This document shows, one piece after another, positions 15,226 to 24,457 of a DNA stretch of 41,001 bases (within the stretch, counting starts at the first letter, position 1; each line of letters begins with the position of its first letter). The notes under the pieces are model-generated. The model was not told the DNA's origin, did no database searches, and saw only the letters and a program-made list of their open reading frames with translations. Source of the DNA: Candidatus Bathyarchaeota archaeon (GTDB taxonomy: Archaea; Thermoproteota; Bathyarchaeia; RBG-16-48-13; GCA-020355125); the NCBI GenBank assembly GCA_026015035.1, contig JAOZHB010000036.1, positions 1 to 41,001 on the forward strand. The letters are read 5' to 3'. Both the position numbers and the translations under genes were made by a program.

Positions 15226-16317
15226 TTGACCGAAACAAACACCCGGAAAGGCGACCACATCAGGATCTGCCTCGAAGAAGACGTCCAAGCCTCCACCGTC
15301 GAAACAGGCCTTCAGGACGTCCACTTCATCCACCGAGCCCTCCCCGAGACCGCTGTGGACAACGTGAACCTAGTCATAGAAATGTTCGGTCGCAGGCTAT
15401 CGGCTCCAATTATCATAGAGGCCATGACGGGAGGCGTTGACTCGGCAACTGAAATCAACGCGACCTTAGCGGAGGCCGCTGAAGCCTTAGACTTGGCCAT
15501 GGGGGTCGGAAGCCAAAGAGCGGCCATAGAAGACCCACGGCTGGCGCACACCTTTAAAATCGTTCGAAAGAAGGCGCCTCACTCCTTTTTGATAGCGAAT
15601 ATCGGGGCACCACAAATAAAAGAGTACAGCCTCAACGAAATCACGAGCACCATCGACATGATCGAAGCCGATGCCTTGGCTGTACACTTTAACCCACTCC
15701 AAGAAGCAATTCAGCCCGAAGGAAGCCCCCAATACGACGGGCTCTTGGACAAATTGGAGGAGATAGCGTCCTCCCTATCCATCCCCATCATTGCAAAGGA
15801 GACGGGCTCTGGAATCGCCATGGAAGAAGCACAGCTTCTCGAAGGCGTAGGAGTGAAAGGTATAGACGTCGCTGGCGCCGGCGGAACGAGTTGGGCGGCC
15901 GTGGAAGCCTGCCGAGCCCGAGCCAGAGGCAATCATCCACTGGCGAGTTTAGGAGAAACTTTTCGGGATTGGGGTCTTCCCACGGCGATAAGTGTCGTGG
16001 AGGTAAGCCAGAGCGTTGACCTGAAGGTTATAGCCTCTGGAGGGCTGCGAAGTGGAGTCGACGCCGCCAAGGCCATCGCCATCGGAGCCGACGCAGCGGG
16101 GTATGCCTTCCACCTTCTAAAACCAGCTGTGGAGGGGAGGGTGAAGGAGGTGTTGGAGGGGTTACTGCAGGAGCTTAAGACCTCGATGTTTCTGGTGGGC
16201 GCGAAGTCGATTGAAGAGTTGAAGACTACCCCCGTGATTATTGTCGGCAAGACAGCTCAATGGCTGGAAGCCAGAGGATTTCACCCCGAGAACTTTGCGA
16301 GGAGGGGAAAGATTTGA
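15226..16317 (+). CDS. fni: Type 2 isopentenyl-diphosphate isomerase
   Basis: A 363-residue FMN-dependent TIM-barrel isomerase interconverting IPP and DMAPP. Motifs: EAMTGGVDSATEINATLAEA, MGVGSQRAAIEDP, HFNPLQEAIQPEG (with the conserved NPLQE-Q), KETGSGIA, DVAGAGGTSWAAVEA and ASGGLRSGVDAAKAIAIGAD. The start is TTG at 15226 after a GGGGGTAG site. The last bases overlap the start of the prenyltransferase gene. Confidence 0.95.
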   Translation: MTETNTRKGDHIRICLEEDVQASTVETGLQDVHFIHRALPETAVDNVNLVIEMFGRRLSAPIIIEAMTGGVDSATEINATLAEAAEALDLAMGVGSQRAAIEDPRLAHTFKIVRKKAPHSFLIANIGAPQIKEYSLNEITSTIDMIEADALAVHFNPLQEAIQPEGSPQYDGLLDKLEEIASSLSIPIIAKETGSGIAMEEAQLLEGVGVKGIDVAGAGGTSWAAVEACRARARGNHPLASLGETFRDWGLPTAISVVEVSQSVDLKVIASGGLRSGVDAAKAIAIGADAAGYAFHLLKPAVEGRVKEVLEGLLQELKTSMFLVGAKSIEELKTTPVIIVGKTAQWLEARGFHPENFARRGKI

Positions 16318-17318
16318 GTCAAAGACTGTTGAAAGAGTTGTCAGCGGCGTCAAAAGAAGTCAATCAAGCGATCAACAAACTGTTTGATAACCGACTTGAA
16401 CCCACTAAACTGTATGACGCCTCCAAACACCTCATCGAGGCAGGAGGTAAAAGACTTCGACCCTTCTTGGTCCTAAAGGCTTGTGAAATGGTGGGCGGCA
16501 ACCGAGAAGACGCGTTACCCGTGGCCGCCGCTGTTGAACTCCTCCACACATTCACCCTCGTCCACGATGACATCATGGACAGCGATGATAAACGACGGGG
16601 TAAACCGACGGTTCACACGCTCTGGGGAACGCCCATCGCCATATCCGCTGGAGACATGTTGTATGCTAAAGCCTACGAAGCCGTCCTTTCCTCCCTACGG
16701 CCCAGTAAAGTTTCGCCGAGACGGATATTGAAGATTCTAAGTCTCATTACGGAGGCAACCATCTCAATCTGTGAAGGTCAAGCCCTCGACATACTCTTTG
16801 AGGAGAGGGAACTGATCTCAGAGAAAGAATACTTTAACATGATCACGAAAAAAACAGCGGGTCTCCTTGAAACATCGACGCGAGTTGGCGCCATAGTAGG
16901 CGGCGGCAACGCCGCTCAAGTGAGACGCCTTGGACGATATGCCTACTATTCCGGCCTCGCCTTTCAGGTGATAGATGACTATCTAGGGATAACCGCAGAC
17001 GAGAAGATTCTGGGAAAACCCGTGGGCAGCGACATTCGCGAGGGAAAAAGAACCTTAATCCTGATTCACGCCCTCACCCACGCCACGGAAGCCGAGCGAA
17101 ACCAAATGTACTCGGTTCTTGGCCGCGGAGACGCCACCCCTACAGAGATTGAAGAGGTGAGTCGAATAATCGACTCCCTAGGCTCCCTTGACTACGCCTT
17201 TAAAAAAGCTGAACAACTCGTAGCAAAAGCCAAGCGTCAACTATCCCCCTTCCTGTCCTCCCAGACCAAGGAAATCCTTCTAAATCTCGCTGATTACGTA
17301 GTGTCCAGAAAGTATTAG
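16314..17318 (+). CDS. idsA: Geranylgeranyl (polyprenyl) diphosphate synthase
   Basis: A 334-residue class I prenyltransferase that joins IPP units into the C20 (or C15/C20) chains of archaeal lipids. The first aspartate-rich motif is DDIMD (85-89) and the second is DDYLG (221-225); GGKRLRP (44-50) binds IPP. The start is TTG at 16314, overlapping the fni stop, with GGAGGGG upstream; a longer frame to 16260 overlaps fni and is rejected. Product length cannot be fixed from the sequence alone. Confidence 0.94.
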   Translation: MSQRLLKELSAASKEVNQAINKLFDNRLEPTKLYDASKHLIEAGGKRLRPFLVLKACEMVGGNREDALPVAAAVELLHTFTLVHDDIMDSDDKRRGKPTVHTLWGTPIAISAGDMLYAKAYEAVLSSLRPSKVSPRRILKILSLITEATISICEGQALDILFEERELISEKEYFNMITKKTAGLLETSTRVGAIVGGGNAAQVRRLGRYAYYSGLAFQVIDDYLGITADEKILGKPVGSDIREGKRTLILIHALTHATEAERNQMYSVLGRGDATPTEIEEVSRIIDSLGSLDYAFKKAEQLVAKAKRQLSPFLSSQTKEILLNLADYVVSRKY

Positions 17319-17407
17319 AGAGATGGTATCGACTACATGTTGAAGACGCGGTTGAACTACCAGATCAAGCGTAACCCGTACCTTCCACGCTCCATGAAAG
17401 GAGGACA

Positions 17408-19150
17408 ATGTCATTGGACGACGACTTGAGAGAAATCGTTCGGCGGCTTACCCTTTATAACGCTCTCCAATATGAAGGCCAAGCAAGAGCCGGCCCTGTT
17501 CTAGGCAAGGTCTTGGCTGAAATACCGGAACTAAAACGCGAAATTAAATCCGTCCTTCAACTAATCCACGCCGTAGTGAACGAAGTAAATAAGCTCTCAC
17601 CAGACAAACAAAGACAGATTCTTGAAGAAAAATGGCCGAGCCTCCTCGAAGAAAAAAGGGTTAAACCGGAAGAAAAGCGGCTTCCTCCCCTCCCAAACAC
17701 GGAGAAGTACTCCCTCATCCACCTCCGTTTCTGCCCAAACCCGGACGGAGCCTTACACCTGGGTGGGTGTAGAGCCGCTGTACTCGACGACGAGTATGCA
17801 AAACGGTACAACGGCCGCCTCACCCTGAGGTTCGATGACACCGATCCTCGAACCAAGTCGCCCATACAAGAAGCCTATGACTGGATCCGAGAGGACCTTG
17901 AATGGTTGGGGGTGACGTGGCACCAAGAGGTTTACCAATCCGATCGAATTGAAATCTACTACACCTATGCGAGACGCCTCATAGAATCGTCCTTCGCCTA
18001 CGTCTGCACCTGCAAACCCCGAAGCTTCCGAAGTCTGACCCTCGCAAATACAGCGTGTCCCTGCCGCAGCCTACCCCCCGAAGAACAGCTGGACCGATGG
18101 AATCGCATGCTCGATGGACAATACCGGGAAGGGGATGCGGTTGTGCGGATTAAGACGGACATCAACCACCCCAATCCCGCGGTGAGAGATTGGCCTGCCC
18201 TACGGATCATCGACGTGAAGAAGTATCCCCATCCACGCGTTGGAGACGCGTATCGCGTTTGGCCCCTCTTCGCCTTCTGCTGCGGCATCGACGACCACGA
18301 ATTGGAGATATCCCACATCTTGCGGGGAAAAGAGCACTTAACCAACTCGGTGCGAGTGGGCTTCCTCTACGACTATCTGGGATGGAGCACACAGGAGGCC
18401 ATTCACTACGGTCGATTAAATATACTGGGAACCGTGCTCAGCAAATCAAAGATCAGGAGAGGCATTCTTGAGGGGGCTTATTCGGGGTGGGACGACCCGC
18501 GATTAGGGACTTTGAAGGCATTGAGGCGACGGGGATTCCTCCCCGAGACCATCCGCCAATTCATCACGGACTTGGGGCCTAAACCTGTTGACATAAAGGT
18601 CAGCTGGAGCAACCTCGAAGCCATCAATAGGAAACGTCTGGACCCTTTGGTCAACCGCTTCTTCTTTGTGTCAAATCCAATGTCGCTAAGTATTGACAAC
18701 GTAGGTGAAACCCGCACAGCCAAGATACGCCTCCACCCTGACTACCCTGAGAAGGGACAGCGAATCTTCACGATTACGCCACAAAAAAACAGGGACACCC
18801 TCCTCGTTTCAAAGAAAGACGTGAATCTTTTCAAGAAGGACAAAATCATTAGACTCATGGAATTGTATAACATCAAGGTGAAGGCCATGCAAGACGAAGT
18901 GGAAGCCGACTACCACAGCGAAACATACCAGGAGGCTAAAGCAGTGGAGGCCCCCCTCATCCACTGGATACCAGCCTCCACCGGAGTGAAGACGTCAGTC
19001 ATCTTGTCCGACGCCACCGCCGTTGAGGGATTAGCTGAAGACCAATGTAAAACGTTGAAGCAGGGAGACATAATTCAGTTTGAACGCTTCGGATTCGCCA
19101 GAATAGACGAAGTCGACGGCCACCTAGTGGCCTACTTCGCCCATAGATGA
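17408..19150 (+). CDS. gltX: Glutamyl-tRNA synthetase, archaeal type
   Basis: A 580-residue class I synthetase of the archaeal/eukaryotic GlxRS group. An N-terminal helical extension (1-100) precedes the Rossmann core. The HIGH motif appears as HLGG (117-120, in PNPDGALHLGGCRAA) and KMSKS as LSKSK near 341. A cysteine cluster (CTC near 199 and CPC near 218) looks like a zinc site. The C-terminal part from about 400 is the beta-barrel anticodon-binding region. In archaea this enzyme is usually non-discriminating or charges tRNA-Glu, with GatDE making Gln-tRNA. The ATG follows AAAGGAGGAC. It is the last gene of the operon. Confidence 0.95.
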   Translation: MSLDDDLREIVRRLTLYNALQYEGQARAGPVLGKVLAEIPELKREIKSVLQLIHAVVNEVNKLSPDKQRQILEEKWPSLLEEKRVKPEEKRLPPLPNTEKYSLIHLRFCPNPDGALHLGGCRAAVLDDEYAKRYNGRLTLRFDDTDPRTKSPIQEAYDWIREDLEWLGVTWHQEVYQSDRIEIYYTYARRLIESSFAYVCTCKPRSFRSLTLANTACPCRSLPPEEQLDRWNRMLDGQYREGDAVVRIKTDINHPNPAVRDWPALRIIDVKKYPHPRVGDAYRVWPLFAFCCGIDDHELEISHILRGKEHLTNSVRVGFLYDYLGWSTQEAIHYGRLNILGTVLSKSKIRRGILEGAYSGWDDPRLGTLKALRRRGFLPETIRQFITDLGPKPVDIKVSWSNLEAINRKRLDPLVNRFFFVSNPMSLSIDNVGETRTAKIRLHPDYPEKGQRIFTITPQKNRDTLLVSKKDVNLFKKDKIIRLMELYNIKVKAMQDEVEADYHSETYQEAKAVEAPLIHWIPASTGVKTSVILSDATAVEGLAEDQCKTLKQGDIIQFERFGFARIDEVDGHLVAYFAHR

Positions 19151-19266
19151 AAAACGGGACTGACGAGGAGCCGGCTTTACCCCGGTCTGGTCTAGATCCA
19201 AGTTTTACTCTTGCGAGAACGAGCTTAAACATCCAGAAGTAGGGTAGACGCCCGTAACTTCACGTG

Positions 19267-19279
19267 GCTAGCTAGCTAG
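19267..19279. repeat. GCTAGCTAGCTAG word
   Basis: A run of three overlapping GCTAG units over the stop codon of the double zinc-ribbon gene. It is one of several such words in the right half of the window (also 23784-23792, 26641-26649, 37237-37248 and 39689-39698). The tetramer CTAG is rare in many prokaryotic genomes, so the clustering is notable. Confidence 0.6.
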
Positions 19280-19569
19280 TCTAGATCCTTGCCACAGGTG
19301 TAGCAGAATCTCGCGTCATGCAGATTCTTTTCGCCGCAGCTTGGACAGGCGATGGGGTCTCTCGTGGTCGATTTTCGAATGCTTTCTTTGACGGTCTCAA
19401 AGGTTTTTTCCAGTTCGTTGGCCACCGTTGACAGCGTTCGCTCTACCTCTTTTTCCCATTTCCAGGGATAGGAGACGCCTGCCTCCACACCCTTACTCGT
19501 CCTTGAGCCGCATTTGAGGCAGAAATACGCTTTTTCGGGAAGGCTTTCTCCACATTGAGAACAAAACAT
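19276..19569 (-). CDS. Small protein with two zinc ribbons joined by a helix
   Basis: A 97-residue protein. An N-terminal zinc ribbon CSQCG...CLKCG (C3, C6, C17, C20) and a C-terminal ribbon CPSCG...CYTCG (about C75-C92) flank a charged helical linker (about 33-70). Such paired ribbons occur in archaeal regulators or adaptor proteins, but no specific function can be assigned. The ribosome site is GGTGA before the ATG. TATA-like AATTTAAATC lies at 19606-19616. Its stop codon lies within a CTAG-rich word (19267-19279). Confidence 0.8.
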   Translation of the reverse strand: MFCSQCGESLPEKAYFCLKCGSRTSKGVEAGVSYPWKWEKEVERTLSTVANELEKTFETVKESIRKSTTRDPIACPSCGEKNLHDARFCYTCGKDLD

Positions 19570-19660
19570 TCAAGGTCACCTATAACGGAGAGAGGGAAAC
19601 AGATGATTTAAATTTTTCAATCAAAACGGGGATACCGTCGCACGTTTTGAAAAAAGTTGG

Positions 19661-19676
19661 TGCTAGCTAGAGGGGA
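19661..19676. repeat. Direct repeat, copy 1, flanking the radical SAM gene
   Basis: TGCTAGCTAGAGG, then G and GA. The same 16 bases with one change recur at 20656-20671. The two copies bracket the radical SAM gene (19685-20566) at about 10 and 90 bases from its ends. Confidence 0.65.
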
Positions 19677-19684
19677 GGAACGCA

Positions 19685-20566
19685 TCACGATCTTCGAAAG
19701 GAATACATCTTATGGTATTGGTTCACTTCAAATTTTTTTATAATCTTGTTGGTGTGCTGTCGTATTTTTCGGGCATATGTGTTGTCACAGTAATTCGTTG
19801 GGTAGAGGGCCTCGTATTTTGGAATCAATGTGGGGTCGTACGTCTGTAGAAAGGACATGTATCGAGTTCTTGTTTCCCCACGAAAGTTGAGTACATCTGC
19901 GACGACGTAATCAGCCCCCTTTTCCGCGACGGCTTTGATGAGGCTTTCAACGTCTTTCTCGTGATCGGAGATGTAGGGTAACAGCGGTATCGCGGTGACG
20001 CCGGTCGTGATACCCGCGATGTGAAGTTCTCGGATGAGACGCAGCCGTTTTTCAATGCTTGGAGCGTTAGGCTCAATCAGTTTCCTCAAGTCTTCGTCTA
20101 AGGTAGGCAGAGTCACGGTGACGTTGAGGAAACCAGTCTGCCCAATTTGTTTGAGAAGGTCTAGATCTCTCAAAATGAGATCGGACTTGGTAGTCACGAG
20201 TAAGGCGTTGTGGTGTTTTAGAAAGACGTCCAGTACCCTTCGAGTGATTTTGAAGCGGTTCTCTGCGGGTTGGTACGGATCGGTGACAGTGGCAAGGTTA
20301 ACCGTGAGGTTGTTTCTCCATGTAACTCTCGAAAACTCTTTATCGAGAACCTCAGCTGCGTTATCTTTCACGAGGATCTTATGAGCGAAGGCTCCCATTG
20401 GAAGCCCGAGATATTCATGCGTGTACCGTGCATTACAGTAGAGACAGTTATGCTCACACCCGCGGTAGGTATTGGTCCCCCATTTGAAGGGTAAAAACCA
20501 GACCTTAACGTAATGAAGCATCCGTTTCACCTGCACGTGCTCATAGACTGTGTTCTGTTGCGTCAT
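19685..20566 (-). CDS. Radical SAM protein, SPL (spore photoproduct lyase)-like
   Basis: A 293-residue radical SAM enzyme. The cluster motif is GCEHNCLYCNARY (CxxxCxxC, about 36-48). The following TVTDPYQPAENRFKITRRVL is typical of the SPL/Rv2578c-like group. LLVTTKSDLILRDLDLL and the VTLPTLDEDLRKLIEP strand are also characteristic. The group includes DNA-repair-like spore photoproduct lyases, but most archaeal members are uncharacterised and the substrate here is unknown. It is monocistronic and flanked by a pair of 16-base direct repeats. Confidence 0.88.
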   Translation of the reverse strand: MTQQNTVYEHVQVKRMLHYVKVWFLPFKWGTNTYRGCEHNCLYCNARYTHEYLGLPMGAFAHKILVKDNAAEVLDKEFSRVTWRNNLTVNLATVTDPYQPAENRFKITRRVLDVFLKHHNALLVTTKSDLILRDLDLLKQIGQTGFLNVTVTLPTLDEDLRKLIEPNAPSIEKRLRLIRELHIAGITTGVTAIPLLPYISDHEKDVESLIKAVAEKGADYVVADVLNFRGETRTRYMSFLQTYDPTLIPKYEALYPTNYCDNTYARKIRQHTNKIIKKFEVNQYHKMYSFRRS

Positions 20567-20655
20567 TTGGAGTCTACCACTAAGAGCGATAGTTAAGGGT
20601 CATCAAACAATATTTGCATACGTCCATAAAAAGGATGGAGAAACGGATCGATTGA

Positions 20656-20671
20656 TGCTAGCTAGAGGTGA
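20656..20671. repeat. Direct repeat, copy 2, flanking the radical SAM gene
   Basis: TGCTAGCTAGAGG, then T and GA, matching 19661-19676 at 15 of 16 positions and in the same orientation. Confidence 0.65.
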
Positions 20672-20703
20672 CTCACGGAAACAGGTAGAACTCTGCAAAC
20701 TAT

Positions 20704-22272
20704 TCAGGTGGAACCTGCTTTTCTGCGGATTCTTGCTTTGTCCGGATCTATTCCGTGCCACTCGACGCCGTAGCCCAGTGCTTCAAGAATCCGGGTAGGT
20801 CTGAGGCCACCCCACTCCTCGATGAGCTGCGTCGCCTCGTTCAAGGTAAGAGCCTTTTCCTCGGTTTTCTGAGTCAGCTGTTCCTCGATCAGATTCAGCG
20901 TTGCCTCACTGATGAGCACGTCCCCCAAGAGATGGTATCCCGGTACCCGTCGTTCTTGGAGCACATCTTTCACCGCTTCCTCCAGGACACCGAGCTGCTC
21001 TGCGATGTCCGCAGTCGTCATCACCGACCCCTCGAACGTCAGCTTTCGGTCTCTAAGGTGCTTGCGGTGAGTCTCCCGCAGCACAGCCTCCCTAGAGTTC
21101 AGGTGGTCGAGGATGGGGCGGAGGGGTACCTTGCCCTTATAGTAGATGACGTTTAACCGCCGTCCCACGCGATCCAGCTGCTGGCACGCGTTGGACCTGT
21201 CCGCAGCAACAATCATGTCCACGTTCTCTACCCCATCGAGTTGCTTTAACTTGTGTCGGAGATACTCAGGCGTCCAGAAGCCGACCACCTCCATGTACAC
21301 CCGTAGCCCCTTCTTCTCAAAAAGGAAGTCCGGGAGCATCACACTTCGCCCCACTGAGAGAGGCCTCGGCTCCCTAGTCAGCCGCCAGCCACTGCGAAGG
21401 GCGTTAAACCGCTGAGCAAAATCTTCCTCCACGGCACTGTCATACGCCTCTCCAATCCCTGCTTCACCCGCTTTCAGGTAGGCGCCATGGTCACGACTGT
21501 CCAGCTTCAGGTTGAGAAGTTGCCGGTCGCTTTGACGCCTCAGAACCTGAGCTCGGATGCTCCAGTCCCGTGAGGCAACGATGTGGGGCACGAGCTGGGC
21601 CAGACGACTCCCATACCGGTGGCCGAGCTTGAAGAGGGAAAGAGGCCCATCAACCTTGACCCAGTAGCCTTCCCTCCGTCCCTGAATGGTGTAGATAAGA
21701 CCAAGCCACCGGATCCCCCGGAAGATCCGCTGCCAGTTCCCAGAGGCTGTGAACTCCATCTCCGACGATCGGAAGAGGAGGGTCTGGGTCAGGCTGAGGT
21801 TGTACTGTCGAACCAACGCGTCGGCGTCGATGGGGTTGAACGCTGTGAGGACGAGTTCCTCGTCGAGGTCGGCGTAGAGGGCGTCTTCCACCGCTTGGAC
21901 GGAGACAGCGTGGTGTTTGGCCTCGTCACGTAGAAGCCTAAAGCGTTCTCGTAGAGTGGCTGGAACGCCCTCCCTCGACGTGGCGTGGAAGAGCCTGCTG
22001 CGGAGTGTCCTCGGGTTGACGGCGGCTTCGACTTCGAATTGGCACCGTCGCTCCAGTAACACTCCGAGGCCTCGCACAAAGCGGTAATTGTGTCCCTGCT
22101 CCTCCAATCCCGCTATCGCTTCCTCCACCTCCCACTTCCTCTTCGTCAAGTGATCATTAAAGGCCTGAATCAGCCTCTCAGCGAAGGCAAGATTCGCGTC
22201 ATTTAGCGTGGCGTAGACGGGGTAGATGGTGTCCCGGTACTTCCTCGCCACCAATAGGTCGCTGGGCAACAC
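20704..22272 (-). CDS. bax1: Bax1 nuclease (DUF790), partner of XPB
   Basis: A 522-residue DUF790 protein. Bax1 forms a stable complex with archaeal XPB and acts as a structure-specific endonuclease, so helicase and nuclease together can unwind and cut damaged DNA. The PD-(D/E)xK-like core is visible at about 311-335: LPDFLFEKKG, then MEVVGFWTPEYL. The N terminus LPSDLLVARKYRDTIYPVY is typical. The GTG start lies 2 bases after the xpb stop, after GGAGGGG. The gene pair is clearly more GC-rich than its right-hand neighbours. Confidence 0.92.
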   Translation of the reverse strand: MLPSDLLVARKYRDTIYPVYATLNDANLAFAERLIQAFNDHLTKRKWEVEEAIAGLEEQGHNYRFVRGLGVLLERRCQFEVEAAVNPRTLRSRLFHATSREGVPATLRERFRLLRDEAKHHAVSVQAVEDALYADLDEELVLTAFNPIDADALVRQYNLSLTQTLLFRSSEMEFTASGNWQRIFRGIRWLGLIYTIQGRREGYWVKVDGPLSLFKLGHRYGSRLAQLVPHIVASRDWSIRAQVLRRQSDRQLLNLKLDSRDHGAYLKAGEAGIGEAYDSAVEEDFAQRFNALRSGWRLTREPRPLSVGRSVMLPDFLFEKKGLRVYMEVVGFWTPEYLRHKLKQLDGVENVDMIVAADRSNACQQLDRVGRRLNVIYYKGKVPLRPILDHLNSREAVLRETHRKHLRDRKLTFEGSVMTTADIAEQLGVLEEAVKDVLQERRVPGYHLLGDVLISEATLNLIEEQLTQKTEEKALTLNEATQLIEEWGGLRPTRILEALGYGVEWHGIDPDKARIRRKAGST

Positions 22273-22274
22273 GT

Positions 22275-23618
22275 CTAACCCCTCCTGTAACGGTGTCTCC
22301 TCTGACTGATCCTTGATTCCAGGGTGTCTCGAGTCACCAACTCGAAGAGCTTCGCCGTCTTTCCCTTCTGCTTCCGGAGGATACGACCGAGGCGCTGGAT
22401 ATACTCTCGGCTGCTACCGGTTCCGCTGATGATGAAGGCCATGGAGGCGTCTGGCACGTCGATTCCCTCGTCCAACACCTGACTGGTGACGATGACCCGG
22501 AACTCCCCCGTCCTAAATGCCTCTAGCACGGCTTTCCGCTCCTCTTTCGGCGTCTGGTAAGTGATGGTAGGGATCAGGAATCGTCGGCTTATCCGGTAGA
22601 CGAGGCTGTTGTGTCGGGTGAAGATGAGGGTCTTCTCATCCGCATAGGCCGTGAGAAGATCCGCCAGAACTTTGATTTTAGACTGGGCATTTAGGGCGAC
22701 ATCGACGGCCCGGTTCCTAGCGAGAAGCGCCCTCCGGGCTCCAAGGTCTCCTCCGGTGGAAATGATGAAGCGCTGAAAGTCTCCGGGGCCACGAAGGCGG
22801 ATGTTCTTTCGCTTCAGGTATCCCGTGAAAACCGTGTACTCTCGCTCGTAGATCACTCGCTCCTCGGGGGTGAGGTCCACGAAAACCGTCTCGAGGGTGT
22901 AGGGTGAGAGGTGTCGTCCTGTGAGAGCGTCGACGCCCAGCCTGTAGACGCGGCCACCAATCAGCCGAGGAAGTTCCATGTGGGCGCCGTCCTCCCGCTC
23001 GTAGGTGGCTGTCAGTCCCAGCCGACTGGGGGCGACGTACATCTCCGCGATCTGCATATAGCTGGGTGCGGGGAGGTGATGTACCTCGTCGAAGACCATG
23101 AAGAGGAATCGATTGCCAAGCTGTTCCCCTCGGAGGTAGGCTGAGTCATAGGTGGAGACCGTCAACGGCTTCACCACCACCTCCCCGCCGCCCACCACCC
23201 CTGCCTCTACGTGGAAGAAGGCTTCGAGCTGGCGCCTCCACTGATCGACCAGATCCAAAGTCGGAACCACCACGAGGGTTGATACGTTCAACCGCTCCAT
23301 CGCCTTCAAGGCGATGTACGTCTTTCCAGCCCCCGTTGGAAGCTCGATGACGCCGCGGCGCCCAGCGTCCAGCCACGCCTCCAAGGCGGCCTGCTGGTAA
23401 GGCCTGAGCTCCACGTCCGACGCTAGAGGCGGGGTTGGCAAGGAATCCACCACCTCATCCCGAACAGGGAGATGGCTTCGATCTAAGTACTCCAATATAT
23501 CTGGGTAGTAGAGGGCCATGGCCCGGAATGCGTCCACCCGAGGATCCCATCGAGCGTATGGCGTCCCCACCTCACCCTCCAGAAGAATGGTTCCCCGATC
23601 GTACTTCAGTCGAATCAT
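22275..23618 (-). CDS. xpb: XPB-type DNA helicase
   Basis: A 447-residue superfamily 2 helicase. It has an N-terminal damage-recognition-like domain (1-65), Walker A ELPTGAGKT (92-100), DEVH box (177-180), the RED motif (208-210) diagnostic of XPB, and C-terminal motifs VTSQVLDEGIDVP and QRLGRILRKQKGK. It is cotranscribed with bax1, the standard archaeal pairing thought to act in nucleotide-excision-type repair. The ATG has AGGAG two bases upstream. Confidence 0.95.
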   Translation of the reverse strand: MIRLKYDRGTILLEGEVGTPYARWDPRVDAFRAMALYYPDILEYLDRSHLPVRDEVVDSLPTPPLASDVELRPYQQAALEAWLDAGRRGVIELPTGAGKTYIALKAMERLNVSTLVVVPTLDLVDQWRRQLEAFFHVEAGVVGGGEVVVKPLTVSTYDSAYLRGEQLGNRFLFMVFDEVHHLPAPSYMQIAEMYVAPSRLGLTATYEREDGAHMELPRLIGGRVYRLGVDALTGRHLSPYTLETVFVDLTPEERVIYEREYTVFTGYLKRKNIRLRGPGDFQRFIISTGGDLGARRALLARNRAVDVALNAQSKIKVLADLLTAYADEKTLIFTRHNSLVYRISRRFLIPTITYQTPKEERKAVLEAFRTGEFRVIVTSQVLDEGIDVPDASMAFIISGTGSSREYIQRLGRILRKQKGKTAKLFELVTRDTLESRISQRRHRYRRG

Positions 23619-23783
23619 TCTCCTGCACCAACGTGATTAGGGATCAACTTATCGTCCTCGCCTCGGGAACCAGTATCGGGGAACCGGGTCGCTTGTTCCG
23701 CCTGTGATAGGTATAGTGGTATCGGTATCAGGTTAATATGCTTGTTCTCCTGTGACGCGGCTGTTTCCAGGTTTTTTGGCTAA

Positions 23784-23792
23784 CTAGCTAGC
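23784..23792. repeat. CTAGCTAG word upstream of xpb
   Basis: ACTAGCTAGC preceded by TAA in the gap upstream of xpb; one of the recurring CTAG-rich intergenic words. Confidence 0.5.
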
Positions 23793-23905
23793 AGTCACAC
23801 AGGTTCACCAGCTGGAGAGAAACAGTAGAGTCTGTAAAGAGAGCGGTATTAGAGCGATGACTGAGGTTCAGAAGTCAAGACGCATCCCTCTATTTTTATG
23901 TCCTG

Positions 23906-24271
23906 TCAGTTACCAAGAGTAATTGTTGAGTTCTGAAGGAAGCTAGCAGGTTCATGCATATGTCCGTTGAAGTGCTGCGGGTTTTCTTCAAACAGCCACA
24001 GGGATACGGCTTCTCGTCGAAGATGGCCAAATTACGCTGAATTTCTCTATCACGGCCCTCACAGATCCTGAGATGAATAGGCATAACGATCTGGCGGTTA
24101 CTCAAGACGTATCCTCATCCGATTTCTCTTCAGCATCAACGAAAATCTGCTCGATTAAACCTTGCTCTACAACGATGTTTCAGACAAGTTCGATGCTTGT
24201 CTCAGGATTTCTCTTTTACGATGTTTGGCAGCTGTCTTCAAATCACCGAAAGGATCGATGCCTGTAATCAT
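23906..24271 (-). pseudogene. Possible decayed gene in the xpb-inhibitor gap
   Basis: The 840-base gap 23619-24457 has no intact gene. On the minus strand an ATG at 24271 opens a frame beginning MITGIDPFGDLKTAAKHRKR that stops after 34 codons. A second frame then reads NIVVEQGLIEQIFVDAEEK and stops near 24105. A third gives FGHLRREAVSLWLFEENPQH and further residues to a stop at 23906. All three look protein-like in succession, as expected for a frameshifted remnant, but the family is not recognised. A 69-codon frame at 23896-24105 overlaps it. The rest of the gap (23619-23900) holds the xpb promoter region and a pair of GGGAACC-type direct repeats near 23661-23685. Nothing was seen at 24272-24457. 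Confidence 0.3.
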
Positions 24272-24457
24272 GTTGATAGGAACTTCTCAAAGAAAGATTC
24301 CTAACTAGCGTAGATTGGAGGGGTGAAGAAAGGTTGATGCTAGAACCAACAATTCTCATCTTCCCTTATGTAATTCCAATACTTAGGGTTACGTTCATCG
24401 TTGTAATATAGAAGAAATGGCGTGCTATTTCGGGTTAGCTACAAGCTAAATTGATGT

